A DNA stretch of 9,269 bases. Origin: Alphaproteobacteria bacterium. Lineage in GTDB: Bacteria > Pseudomonadota > Alphaproteobacteria > Sphingomonadales > Sphingomonadaceae. Location: the NCBI GenBank assembly GCA_018828205.1, contig JAHJWA010000246.1:1-9269 (forward strand). Reading direction: 5' to 3'. How positions within the stretch are numbered: the stretch's first letter is position 1; each line of letters starts with the position of its first letter. The notes beneath the pieces were generated by a model. It was not told the DNA's origin. It saw only the letters and a program-made list of their open reading frames with translations, and made no database searches. Below, piece by piece: positions 1-6,113 of the stretch. A program made the translations under genes and the position numbers.

Positions 1-966
1 GACATGGCCCGTCTCGAGCGGCTGGCGCAGCGAATCGAGCACCGGGCGCTGGAACTCGGGCAGTTCGTCGAGAAACAGCACACCCAGATGCGCGAGGCTG
101 ACCTCGCCCGGCTTGACCCTGAGACCGCCCCCGGTCAGCGCCGCCATCGAAGCCGAGTGATGCGGCGCGCGGAACGGACGGTGGCGGCTGATCCGCCCTT
201 CCTCGAGTATCCCGGCGACCGATTGCACCATGCTGACCTCGAGCGCCTCGGCGGGGCTGAGTTCGGGGAGGATCCCCGGCAGGCAGGCGGCGAGCAGCGA
301 TTTGCCGGCGCCCGGCGGACCGACCATCAGCAGATTGTGCCCGCCGGCGGCGGCGATCTCGAGCGCGCGCTTGGCGGTTTCCTGTCCCTTGACCCGCTTG
401 AGATCGGGACCGGGCGGGGCCTTCTCGACCTCGCCCGGTTCGGGTTCGGGTAGGCGCTGCGTGCCGCGAAGGTGGTTGAGCAGGCTGGCGAGGTCCGGCG
501 CGGCGATCACCGGCACGCCGCTGGCCCAGCGCGCCTCCGCCCCTTGCGCGCGCGGACAGATCAGCCCCAGCTCGGCCTCGCTGGCGTGGATCGCGGCGAG
601 CAGCACGCCGGGCGAGGGCACCACCCGCGCGTCCAGCGCCAGCTCGCCCACCGCCACCCAGTCGATCAACTGCTCGGCATCGGTGACCCCCATCGCCGCC
701 AGCAGCGCCAGCGCGATCGGGAGGTCGTAATGTGAGCCTTCCTTGGGCAGATCGGCCGGCGAGAGGTTGATGGTGATCCGCTTGGGCGGCAGCGCCAGCC
801 CCATCGCCGAGAGCGCGGACCGCACCCGCTCGCGGCTTTCGCCCACCGCTTTGTCGGGCAGGCCCACGACGGTGAAACGCGGCAGGCCGGGCGCGACCTG
901 GCACTGCACTTCTACCGCGCGTGCCTCGAGCCCCAGATAGGCGACCGTGCGTACCAATGCGACCAA
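1..966 (-). CDS. comM: ComM/YifB family AAA+ ATPase (Mg-chelatase-like), partial
   Basis: ComM is a cytoplasmic hexameric AAA+ helicase that promotes branch migration when incoming single-stranded DNA is integrated during natural transformation. The 322 visible codons are the N-terminal part of a protein usually about 500 residues long; the 3' end lies beyond the left edge. The N-terminal ChlI/Lon-like domain shows VVGLPDKAVGESRERVRSAL and ITINLSPADLPKEGSHYDLP (about residues 30-85). The Mg-chelatase ATPase domain has Walker A GPPGAGKS at 216-223 and Walker B VLFLDE at 296-301. The start is taken as TTG at 966, preceded by a GAGGGGGG Shine-Dalgarno stretch; an in-frame TTG at 957 is the alternative, and no ATG suits the family N-terminus. 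It is divergent from the 1178-2041 gene. Family membership is clear; a role in DNA uptake here is inferred from the family. Confidence 0.93.
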   Translation of the reverse strand, partial: MVALVRTVAYLGLEARAVEVQCQVAPGLPRFTVVGLPDKAVGESRERVRSALSAMGLALPPKRITINLSPADLPKEGSHYDLPIALALLAAMGVTDAEQLIDWVAVGELALDARVVPSPGVLLAAIHASEAELGLICPRAQGAEARWASGVPVIAAPDLASLLNHLRGTQRLPEPEPGEVEKAPPGPDLKRVKGQETAKRALEIAAAGGHNLLMVGPPGAGKSLLAACLPGILPELSPAEALEVSMVQSVAGILEEGRISRHRPFRAPHHSASMAALTGGGLRVKPGEVSLAHLGVLFLDELPEFQRPVLDSLRQPLETGHV

Positions 967-1177
967 GCCTGTCCCCCCTCGTGGTGCTTGCCGTCATGCT
1001 CTGGCGCTTTGTCCGGGCTCCTTTTGGAACGCGATTCGGCGGCTGTCGAGGGGCGTCGCATCCGCACCGCGCGGCGTGCGGGAAGCGCGCGCGGGCGAAG
1101 ACCCAAAACATGGTTAAGACCGGGTTATCCATGGCCCTTGGCATGTTCGCAAGATGGCGGGGCGCAGAGCATGCGTC
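967..1177. other. Divergent intergenic region comM / exported protein
   Basis: This 211-nt spacer holds no convincing gene. It contains the comM ribosome-binding site on the minus strand (G-rich, just upstream of 966), one GANTC site (GATTC at 1033-1037) of the type methylated by CcrM in alphaproteobacteria, and a CtrA-like site at 1110-1128. No confident -35/-10 pair was found for either direction, though both genes must be transcribed from here unless their promoters lie within neighbouring coding sequence. Confidence 0.6.
1110..1128. promoter_or_regulatory. Candidate CtrA-binding site
   Basis: ATGGTTAA at 1110-1117 is the reverse complement of TTAACCAT, a motif known for CtrA in alphaproteobacteria. 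It is embedded in TTAA-N7-TTAT (1114-1128), one base away from the full TTAA-N7-TTAA site. It lies about 145 nt upstream of the comM start and 50 nt upstream of the 1178 start. CtrA control of comM and other competence genes is documented in Rhodobacter capsulatus and relatives; its operation here is inference. A single short AT-rich match could be chance. Confidence 0.4.
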
Positions 1178-2041
1178 ATGCTTCGCTACGCCACTCTCTC
1201 GCTCGCCGCACTCGGTCTTGCCGGTGCCAGCCCCGCCGCCGCCCAGTCGCTGGCACTCATCTATCTGCCGACGCAGCCGGTGGTGACATGGCAGGACCAG
1301 GCCGAACCGGCCGCCGCTCCGCAACGCGAGCAGACCACGCGCCTGGCGCTGCCGCGAGCGGCACGGGGGCAGGCGATTGCCTATTCGGCGATGCCGCGCG
1401 ATCTCCCGCAGTGGCGCGCTCCGGTTCGGCAGCCCGCGGCGCAGGGCTTCGCCCAGTCGCGCCGCCCCGCCGCCCGCTATGGCGCGCTGCAATACGGGCC
1501 GTTCCGCGTGATCGGCGACCGGGTCGAGCTGGTCGGCGAGACCGATGCGATGAGCCCGAGCTGGTTCGCGCGCGTGCTCGAGGACAACCCGGGCCTGTCG
1601 CGACTCGAGATGATCGAATGCCCCGGCACGCTCGACGATCGCGCCAATCTCCAGCTCGGGCGGATGATCCGCAAGGCCGGGCTCAGCACGCATGTTCCCG
1701 CGCATGGCTCGGTGCGTTCGGGCGCGGTCGAGCTGTTCCTCGCCGGGATCGAGCGCAGCATGGAGCCGGGCGCCGAATTCGCGGTCCACAGCTGGCGCGA
1801 CGAATACGGCCGCGAGGCGGATGATTTCTCGCTCGATGCGCCGGAAAACCGCGTCTATCTCGACTATTACGCGGATATGGGCATGTCGCCGCAGCAGGCG
1901 CGCGCCTTCTATGCCATGACCAATTCGGTCCCGCATCACCGCGCGCGCTGGATGGAAGCGGGCGAGATGGGCCGGTGGGTCGATCGCTACGCCAAGATGC
2001 GCAGCCCGCGGATCGCCTATCTCTCGGTTCGCATGCAGTGA
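1178..2041 (+). CDS. Exported protein, ClpP/crotonase-like fold suspected (COG3904-like)
   Basis: Function unknown. The 287-residue product begins with a signal peptide (hydrophobic core ATLSLAALGLAGA, likely cleavage after ASPAAA near residue 22), so it should be periplasmic. Residues 30-100 are Pro/Ala/Gln/Arg-rich and probably disordered. From about residue 105 the pattern resembles periplasmic ClpP-like proteins: a strand with LEMIECPGTLDD where an SPGG-type turn is usual, the helix LGRMIRKAGLSTHV, then SVRSGAVELFLAG with a Ser at 181 in the nucleophile position, and EFAVHSW with His204. The family's usual Cys-x-Ser-x-Cys around the serine is absent. ATG1178 was chosen because it gives a compact signal peptide and has AGAG eight bases upstream; ATG1154 in the same frame would add eight residues. 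It is followed by a terminator-like hairpin at 2099-2124. The fold assignment is inference from pattern, not alignment. Confidence 0.75.
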   Translation: MLRYATLSLAALGLAGASPAAAQSLALIYLPTQPVVTWQDQAEPAAAPQREQTTRLALPRAARGQAIAYSAMPRDLPQWRAPVRQPAAQGFAQSRRPAARYGALQYGPFRVIGDRVELVGETDAMSPSWFARVLEDNPGLSRLEMIECPGTLDDRANLQLGRMIRKAGLSTHVPAHGSVRSGAVELFLAGIERSMEPGAEFAVHSWRDEYGREADDFSLDAPENRVYLDYYADMGMSPQQARAFYAMTNSVPHHRARWMEAGEMGRWVDRYAKMRSPRIAYLSVRMQ

Positions 2042-2055
2042 ACCCGCCGCGTCGC

Positions 2056-2084
2056 TTGACGCCGGGGCGCGGCTGCACTATGCG
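2056..2084 (+). promoter_or_regulatory. Probable housekeeping promoter of rpmH
   Basis: A TTGACG -35 element (2056-2061) and a TATGCG -10 element (2079-2084) are separated by exactly 17 bp. The preceding C gives the CTTGAC form favoured by alphaproteobacterial sigma-70. The predicted transcript starts near 2091, about 85 nt before the rpmH ATG. It lies immediately after the stop codon of the upstream gene and fits the strong constitutive promoter expected for a ribosomal protein gene. Confidence 0.65.
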
Positions 2085-2098
2085 CGCCCCCTAAGAGC

Positions 2099-2124
2099 GG
2101 TCGCCTCGCATGGCGGCCCTTTTT
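2099..2124 (+). terminator. Terminator-like hairpin with T5 run, upstream of rpmH
   Basis: GGTCGCC (2099-2105) pairs with GGCGGCC (2112-2118) over seven positions, one of them a G-T wobble, around the six-base loop TCGCAT. One C and then TTTTT follow at 2120-2124. It is 58 nt after the stop of the 1178-2041 gene, so it may terminate that transcript. It also lies just downstream of the predicted rpmH transcription start, so it could be a leader attenuator. The T run is short, which makes strength uncertain. Confidence 0.5.
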
Positions 2125-2175
2125 GTTGGTGCCGCGTGACGCGCGCCTTTGAACATTCTAGATAAGGACGATCCG

Positions 2176-2310
2176 ATGAAGCGGACTTTCCAGCCTTCCA
2201 ACCTGGTGCGCCAGCGCCGCCACGGTTTCTTCGCACGCAAGGCCACCCCGGGTGGCCGCAATGTGCTGCGCAACCGCCGTCGTCGCGGTCGCAAGACGCT
2301 CTGCGCCTGA
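2176..2310 (+). CDS. rpmH: 50S ribosomal protein L34
   Basis: L34 is a small, very basic protein of the large ribosomal subunit that lies buried against 23S rRNA. The 44-residue product has the near-invariant start MKRTFQPSNLVRQRRHGF followed by ARKATPGGRNVLRNRRRRGR, and matches the usual family length. A clear Shine-Dalgarno AAGGA (2164-2168) lies seven bases before the ATG. It is the first gene of the rpmH-rnpA-yidD-yidC-engB cluster and is probably driven by the TTGACG/TATGCG promoter at 2056-2084. The short C-terminus ending in TLCA rather than the common LSA is a minor lineage feature. Identification is certain. Confidence 0.98.
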   Translation: MKRTFQPSNLVRQRRHGFFARKATPGGRNVLRNRRRRGRKTLCA

Positions 2311-2453
2311 TTGTCTGCGCGCGCGCCGATGCGCGTGCGCTATTCCTGCTCGCGCGGTCCGAGGGCCGCGCGATGCAGCTGGCCGGTCGGCCATGCGGGC
2401 TCCCTGAGGGAGCCCGTGTCGTTTCCGCCCGACGATTGGGGTGAGCCCTAGCC
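2311..2453 (+). promoter_or_regulatory. Structured rpmH-rnpA spacer with tandem hairpins
   Basis: This 143-nt spacer can fold into successive hairpins: a GC-alternating one around 2318-2340; CGCGCGGTCC (2351-2360) with GGCCGCGCG (2364-2372), nine pairs with one bulged T; TGGCC (2380-2384) with GGCCA (2389-2393); and a perfect nine-pair stem CGGGCTCCC (2396-2404) with GGGAGCCCG (2408-2416) around a TGA loop. No T run follows the last stem, so a classical terminator is unlikely. Lowered read-through, RNA processing or mRNA protection between the abundant L34 and the scarce RnpA is a reasonable inference. Confidence 0.5.
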
Positions 2454-2855
2454 ATGTCCCGGCACCCGCAGGTCATCGCCAAGCGCGCCGATTTCCTTGC
2501 CGCGAATCGCGGGATTCGCGTGGCGCAGCCCGGCTTCGTGCTGCTCGCCTACCCCAATGGCGGACGAAGCAAGCGCTACGGCATCACCGTGACCAAGAAG
2601 ATCGGCAATGCGGTGGTGCGCAACCGGATGAAGCGCCGCTTCCGCGAATTGCTCTGGGCGGCGCTGCCCGAGCGCGGCCTGCCCGATCACGATCACGTGC
2701 TGATCGGCCGCGAGGGCGGGCTGGAGCGCGATTTCGCCAGGCTTGCCGCCGAACTCGATCTCGCGCTGATCCGCGCGTCGCAGGGCAAGGGGGATCGCCG
2801 CCGCGGTCGCTCGCCCCGCAGCGCACCGCGTTCCTCACGCAGTCCGGGGCGGTGA
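2454..2855 (+). CDS. rnpA: Ribonuclease P protein component
   Basis: RnpA is the small basic protein subunit that assists RNase P RNA in removing 5' leaders from tRNA precursors. The 133-residue product carries the RNase P signature KKIGNAVVRNRMKRRFRE at 48-65, preceded by the strand RYGITVTKK, and an N-terminal KRADFLAANRG matching the family's first helix. An in-frame TGA at 2442-2444 makes ATG2454 the earliest start; GGGGTGA about ten bases upstream may serve as the ribosome-binding site. The C-terminal 22 residues are almost only Arg, Ser, Pro and Gly and extend past the conserved fold. Its TGA overlaps the GTG start of yidD. Co-location with rpmH is conserved across bacteria. Confidence 0.95.
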   Translation: MSRHPQVIAKRADFLAANRGIRVAQPGFVLLAYPNGGRSKRYGITVTKKIGNAVVRNRMKRRFRELLWAALPERGLPDHDHVLIGREGGLERDFARLAAELDLALIRASQGKGDRRRGRSPRSAPRSSRSPGR

Positions 2856-3061
2856 AATACCCGCTGATCTGGCTCGCGCGTGCCTGGCAGCTCGGTCCGA
2901 GCCGCATTCTCCCGCCCACCTGCCGCTTTTCTCCCTCCTGCAGCGAATACGCCATCCAGGCTCTGGGAAAACACGGCGCGATCAGGGGTGGATGGCTTGC
3001 GACGAAGCGTATATTGCGCTGCCACCCCTGGGGAGGGCACGGGCACGACCCGGTGCCCTGA
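2852..3061 (+). CDS. yidD: Membrane protein insertion efficiency factor YidD
   Basis: YidD is a small membrane-associated protein thought to help the YidC insertase handle inner-membrane proteins. The 69-residue product shows the full family signature: PSRILPPTCRFSPSCSEYA (residues 16-34), then an HG dipeptide at 41-42, TKRILRCHPWGGHGHDPVP at the C-terminus, and conserved cysteines at 24, 30 and 57. The N-terminal amphipathic segment YPLIWLARAWQ suits membrane attachment. It starts with GTG inside the rnpA stop (GTGA, four-base overlap), so translation is probably coupled to rnpA. The position between rnpA and yidC is the classic arrangement. Confidence 0.96.
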   Translation: MKYPLIWLARAWQLGPSRILPPTCRFSPSCSEYAIQALGKHGAIRGGWLATKRILRCHPWGGHGHDPVP

Positions 3062-3142
3062 TCATCCGCCTTGCACCCGCAACTTGGGTGTATTGACAAT
3101 GTAATACAGCACCCCAGATCGTAGTTTTTGACGGGATCGACT
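3062..3142 (+). promoter_or_regulatory. AT-richer yidD-yidC spacer with -35-like box and alternative hairpins
   Basis: This spacer is noticeably richer in A and T than its surroundings. A perfect TTGACA stands at 3093-3098, but no good -10 element lies 16-18 bp downstream, so promoter status is uncertain. GGGTG at 3086-3090 can pair either with CACCC upstream (3074-3078) or, within a nine-pair stem with a CAG bulge, with 3103-3114. The yidC ribosome-binding site GGGA is at 3133-3136. Confidence 0.4.
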
Positions 3143-4921
3143 TTGACCAACCAACGCAATCTCCTGTTCGCCGTCGTCCTTTCGGCCCTGCTTCTGCTGG
3201 GCTGGGACGCCGCCGTGGGCTATCTCTATCCGCAGCCCGCCGACACTGCGGCGGTCGAAGGGATTGCCGATACGCCAGCCGAGATGGCGGCTGTTTCGGG
3301 TGCGGTCTCGGGCGCGACTGCGAGCGGTTCGGGCCTGGCGCCCGGCGTCGCGGGTGCGGAGCCGGTCACGCTCGACAGCGCGCTCGCATCGGGCAACCGC
3401 GTGCGGATCGATTCGCCGCTGCTGGCGGGCTCGATCAACCTTCGGGGCGCGGTGATCGATGATATCGTGCTCAAGGAATATCGCGAGACCACCGAGGAGG
3501 ACAGCCCGCCGGTCCGGCTGTTCGCACCCGCCGGCACCCCGGTGCAGCATTTCGCCGAATTCGGGTTCCTCGCCAATGGCCAGCGCGTCCCGGCCGATGC
3601 GCTGTGGCAGGCGGATGGCGAGGTTCTCGCGCCCGGCAGCCCGGTCGTGCTCACCCACCAGGGCGACAACGGGCTGACCTATACGATCACGCTGACCATC
3701 GACGACCAATACATGATCAGCGCCGAACAGCGCGTCGCCAACCGCGGTGCCGGCGCTGCCGTGGTCCAGCCCTTCGCGCTGATCGCGCGCACCAGCCGCA
3801 CCGCGAGCGAGGATTTCTTCATCGCGCATTCGGGCCCGATGGGCGTGTTCGGCGGTTCGGCCAATTACGATTTCGGCTATGACGATCTGCCCCTGGGCGA
3901 CGTGACCACGCCCGAAGGCGATGCCGAATGGCTCGGTTTCACCGACATCTACTGGCTTTCGGCGCTGGTCCCGGGCGCGGGCAACACCGAAGCCAGCTTC
4001 CGCGCGCTGGGCGGCGACCTGTTCCGTGCGGATGTGATCCAGGCTCCGATCACGCTGCCCTCGGGCCGCGCGATCACCGCCACCAACCGGCTGTTCGTCG
4101 GGGCCAAGGAAAGCGCCATCCTCGACAGCTACGAGGACGCCGGGATCGAGCGTTTCGGCCTCGCGATCGACTGGGGCTGGTTCCGTTGGTTCGAGAAGCC
4201 GCTGCTGTGGATGCTGCGGCAGCTCTACGAACTGGCCGGCAATTTCGGCGTGGCGATCATCCTGCTCACCGTGGTGGTCCGCGGGGTGATGTTCCCCGTC
4301 GCGCAGAAGCAATTCTCGTCGATGGCGGGGATGAAGGCGATCCAGCCGCGGATGAAAGAGGTCCAGGAGAAGCACAAGGAGGACCGCGTCAAGCAGCAGC
4401 AGGAAATGCAGAAGCTGTTCAAGGACGAGGGCGTCAATCCGCTTGCGGGCTGTCTGCCGCTGATCATCCAGATCCCGATCTTCTTCGCGCTCTACAAGGT
4501 GCTCTATCTCGCGATCGAGATGCGGCACCGGCCCTTCCTGTGGATCGACGATCTCTCCGCGCCCGATCCGGCGGTGATCCTCAACGGTTTCGGCCTGCTG
4601 CCCTTCGACCCGCCCGGCTTCCTGGCGATCGGCGTGCTCGCTGTGCTGCTGGGCCTGACGATGTGGATGACCTTCCAGCTCAACCCGGTCAGCGACCCGA
4701 TGCAGCGCCAGATCTTCAACATCATGCCCTGGGTGCTGATGTTCGTGATGGCGCCGTTTGCCGCGGGCCTGCTGATCTACTGGAACACCAGCAACATCCT
4801 CACGCTGGCGCAGCAGAAATATCTCTACTCCAAGCATCCCCAATTGCGCGCCGCGGCGGAAGCCGAGCGCGCCGAGAAGGACGCTCAAAAAGCGGCGAGT
4901 AAAACCGGGGCCAACAGCTGA
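3143..4921 (+). CDS. yidC: Membrane protein insertase YidC (Oxa1 family)
   Basis: YidC inserts and folds inner-membrane proteins, alone or with SecYEG. The 592-residue product has the Gram-negative layout. TM1 is near residues 6-22, followed by an Ala/Gly/Ser-rich linker and a large periplasmic P1 domain to about 340. The conserved Oxa1 core follows: TM2 with Arg380, equivalent to the groove arginine Arg366 of E. coli; the cytoplasmic C1 coiled hairpin at about 392-425; GCLPLIIQIPIFFALY at TM3; and TM4-TM5 at about 490-512 and 522-550. A charged, Ala/Lys-rich tail ends the protein. The start is taken as TTG3143, which gives the family N-terminus MTNQRNLL and has GGGA six bases upstream. TTG3128 would add five residues, and an in-frame TAG at 3122 blocks anything longer. 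The stop shares one base with the engB ATG. Confidence 0.97.
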   Translation: MTNQRNLLFAVVLSALLLLGWDAAVGYLYPQPADTAAVEGIADTPAEMAAVSGAVSGATASGSGLAPGVAGAEPVTLDSALASGNRVRIDSPLLAGSINLRGAVIDDIVLKEYRETTEEDSPPVRLFAPAGTPVQHFAEFGFLANGQRVPADALWQADGEVLAPGSPVVLTHQGDNGLTYTITLTIDDQYMISAEQRVANRGAGAAVVQPFALIARTSRTASEDFFIAHSGPMGVFGGSANYDFGYDDLPLGDVTTPEGDAEWLGFTDIYWLSALVPGAGNTEASFRALGGDLFRADVIQAPITLPSGRAITATNRLFVGAKESAILDSYEDAGIERFGLAIDWGWFRWFEKPLLWMLRQLYELAGNFGVAIILLTVVVRGVMFPVAQKQFSSMAGMKAIQPRMKEVQEKHKEDRVKQQQEMQKLFKDEGVNPLAGCLPLIIQIPIFFALYKVLYLAIEMRHRPFLWIDDLSAPDPAVILNGFGLLPFDPPGFLAIGVLAVLLGLTMWMTFQLNPVSDPMQRQIFNIMPWVLMFVMAPFAAGLLIYWNTSNILTLAQQKYLYSKHPQLRAAAEAERAEKDAQKAASKTGANS

Positions 4922-5565
4922 TGGAAGAAGAAGAACGCAAGGCGCTGACCAAGCGCGCGGAGAAGATGTTCTCGCAGCGGGTGGAATTCCTGCTGTCGGC
5001 GCCGCAGCTCAAATTCCTGCCCGATCCGACCGTGCCCGAGATCGCCTTTTGCGGGCGCTCCAACGTCGGCAAGAGCTCGCTGCTCAACGCGCTCACCGCG
5101 CGCAAGGCGATCGCGCGCGCCTCGGTCACCCCGGGGCGCACGCAGGAGCTCAACTTCTTCGAGGTCGGCGAGCCGACCCAGATGCGGCTGGTTGACATGC
5201 CCGGCTACGGCTTCGCCAAGGCGCCGATCGCGGTGGTCGACAAGTGGAAGAAGCTGGTCCGCACCTATCTGCGCGGCCGCGCGGTGCTGGTCCGCACGCT
5301 GGTGCTGGTCGACAGCCGCCACGGGCTGAAAGACGTCGATCGCGAGATGATGACCATGCTCGACGAGGCTGCGGTCGGCTACCGCGTGGTGATGACCAAG
5401 GCCGACAAGATCAAGGCGAGCGAGCTGGAAAAGACCGTCGAGCGGGTCGAGGCGGAGGCCAAGAGGCACGTCGCTGCCTTCCCCGAGGTCCATGTCACCA
5501 GCGCCGAAAAGGGGATGGGAATCCCCGAATTGCGCGCCGCGGTGCTCAGCGACGCGGGGGTCTAG
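4921..5565 (+). CDS. engB: Ribosome biogenesis GTP-binding protein EngB (YihA/YsxC)
   Basis: EngB is an essential TRAFAC GTPase in most bacteria and acts in late assembly of the 50S subunit. The 214-residue product contains all G motifs in order: G1 GRSNVGKS (45-52), the G2 region SVTPGRTQ (68-75), G3 DMPG (92-95), G4 TKAD (159-162) and G5 TSA (193-195). Length and the GYGFAK stretch after G3 are typical of the EngB subfamily rather than Era or Der. The ATG overlaps the yidC stop by one base (TGATG), indicating translational coupling. yidC-engB adjacency is common in alphaproteobacteria, where argB often follows; here the next gene is instead convergent, with 3 bp between stops and no visible terminator. 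Confidence 0.96.
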   Translation: MEEEERKALTKRAEKMFSQRVEFLLSAPQLKFLPDPTVPEIAFCGRSNVGKSSLLNALTARKAIARASVTPGRTQELNFFEVGEPTQMRLVDMPGYGFAKAPIAVVDKWKKLVRTYLRGRAVLVRTLVLVDSRHGLKDVDREMMTMLDEAAVGYRVVMTKADKIKASELEKTVERVEAEAKRHVAAFPEVHVTSAEKGMGIPELRAAVLSDAGV

Positions 5566-5568
5566 GCG

Positions 5569-5994
5569 TCAGGTCGCGAACAGCGCCGAATCGTCGGCGA
5601 AAGCCTTCATCTCGAGCGCATTGCCGCTCGGATCGCGGAAGAACATCGTCGCCTGCTCGCCGGGCTGGCCCTTGAAGCGCACCGTGGGCTCCATCGCGAA
5701 CACCGTGCCCGCTGCACGCAAGCGCTCGGCCAGCGCCTCCCATTGCGGCATCGTCAGCACCACGCCGAAATGCGGTACCGGGACATCATGGCCATCGACC
5801 GCATTGGCGGCGCGATCGCCAGCCTCGCCAGCCTCGCCAGCCAGATGCGCGACGATCTGGTGGCCGTAGAAATCGAAATCGATCCATTCCGCCGAGCTGC
5901 GCCCCTCGGAGCAGCCGAGCGTTCCGCCATAGAAGGCGCGCGCGGCGGCGAGATCGTGGACGGGGAAGGCGAGGTGGAAGGGGCGCAGGTTCAT
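5569..5994 (-). CDS. VOC family (glyoxalase/bleomycin resistance-like) protein
   Basis: A small vicinal-oxygen-chelate protein of 141 residues. VOC proteins bind a divalent metal and catalyse or mimic glyoxalase, dioxygenase or drug-binding reactions; the substrate here cannot be read from sequence. The two beta-alpha-beta-beta-beta halves are recognisable: FHLAFPVHDLAAARAFYGGTLGC at the start with a candidate metal-binding His, WIDFDFYGHQIVAHL, then PHFGVVLTMPQWEALAERL, and FFRDPSGNALEMKAF, whose Glu is the usual last ligand. The chosen ATG (5994) gives the family N-terminus MNLRPFHLAF; ATG6006 would add four residues, and neither has a strong ribosome-binding site. An imperfect 9-bp tandem repeat encodes AGEAGEAG mid-protein. 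The gene converges on engB and diverges from the glutathione S-transferase gene. Confidence 0.88.
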   Translation of the reverse strand: MNLRPFHLAFPVHDLAAARAFYGGTLGCSEGRSSAEWIDFDFYGHQIVAHLAGEAGEAGDRAANAVDGHDVPVPHFGVVLTMPQWEALAERLRAAGTVFAMEPTVRFKGQPGEQATMFFRDPSGNALEMKAFADDSALFAT

Positions 5995-6113
5995 GGGGCA
6001 GCGCATAGCCCGATCATGGGCGCATTCCTACCGGCGGCTTCGATCGGGGCGCGGCCCGGTCTCGACAGCATCGGGTGGAGGCTCTACCGCCCGCGCGCCA
6101 CAGGGGAGCCGGC

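Noticed and set aside
1125..1133. DnaA-box-like TTATCCATG, with rpmH/rnpA nearby suggesting an origin
   Set aside because: It is a single box matching 7 of 9 bases of TTATCCACA, with no cluster, no AT-rich unwinding region and no dnaA; alphaproteobacterial origins are usually not at rpmH.
988..1824. 278-codon plus-strand frame overlapping the exported protein gene
   Set aside because: It has an Arg/Ala/Gly-rich composition with no motif, and the overlapping frame has a signal peptide and a normal amino-acid profile.
3093..3122. Full promoter before yidC using TTGACA
   Set aside because: The -35 box is perfect, but no acceptable -10 hexamer lies at 16-18 bp, so it is reported only as a possible element of the spacer.
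3128..3142. Longer yidC start at TTG3128
   Set aside because: It has no ribosome-binding site and the five extra residues are not family-like; TTG3143 has GGGA at six bases and the family start MTNQRNLL.
3062..4888. 608-codon open frame antisense to yidC
   Set aside because: It mirrors yidC almost completely, is rich in Arg, His, Asp, Glu and Gln without domain pattern, and is the expected third-position shadow in GC-rich DNA.
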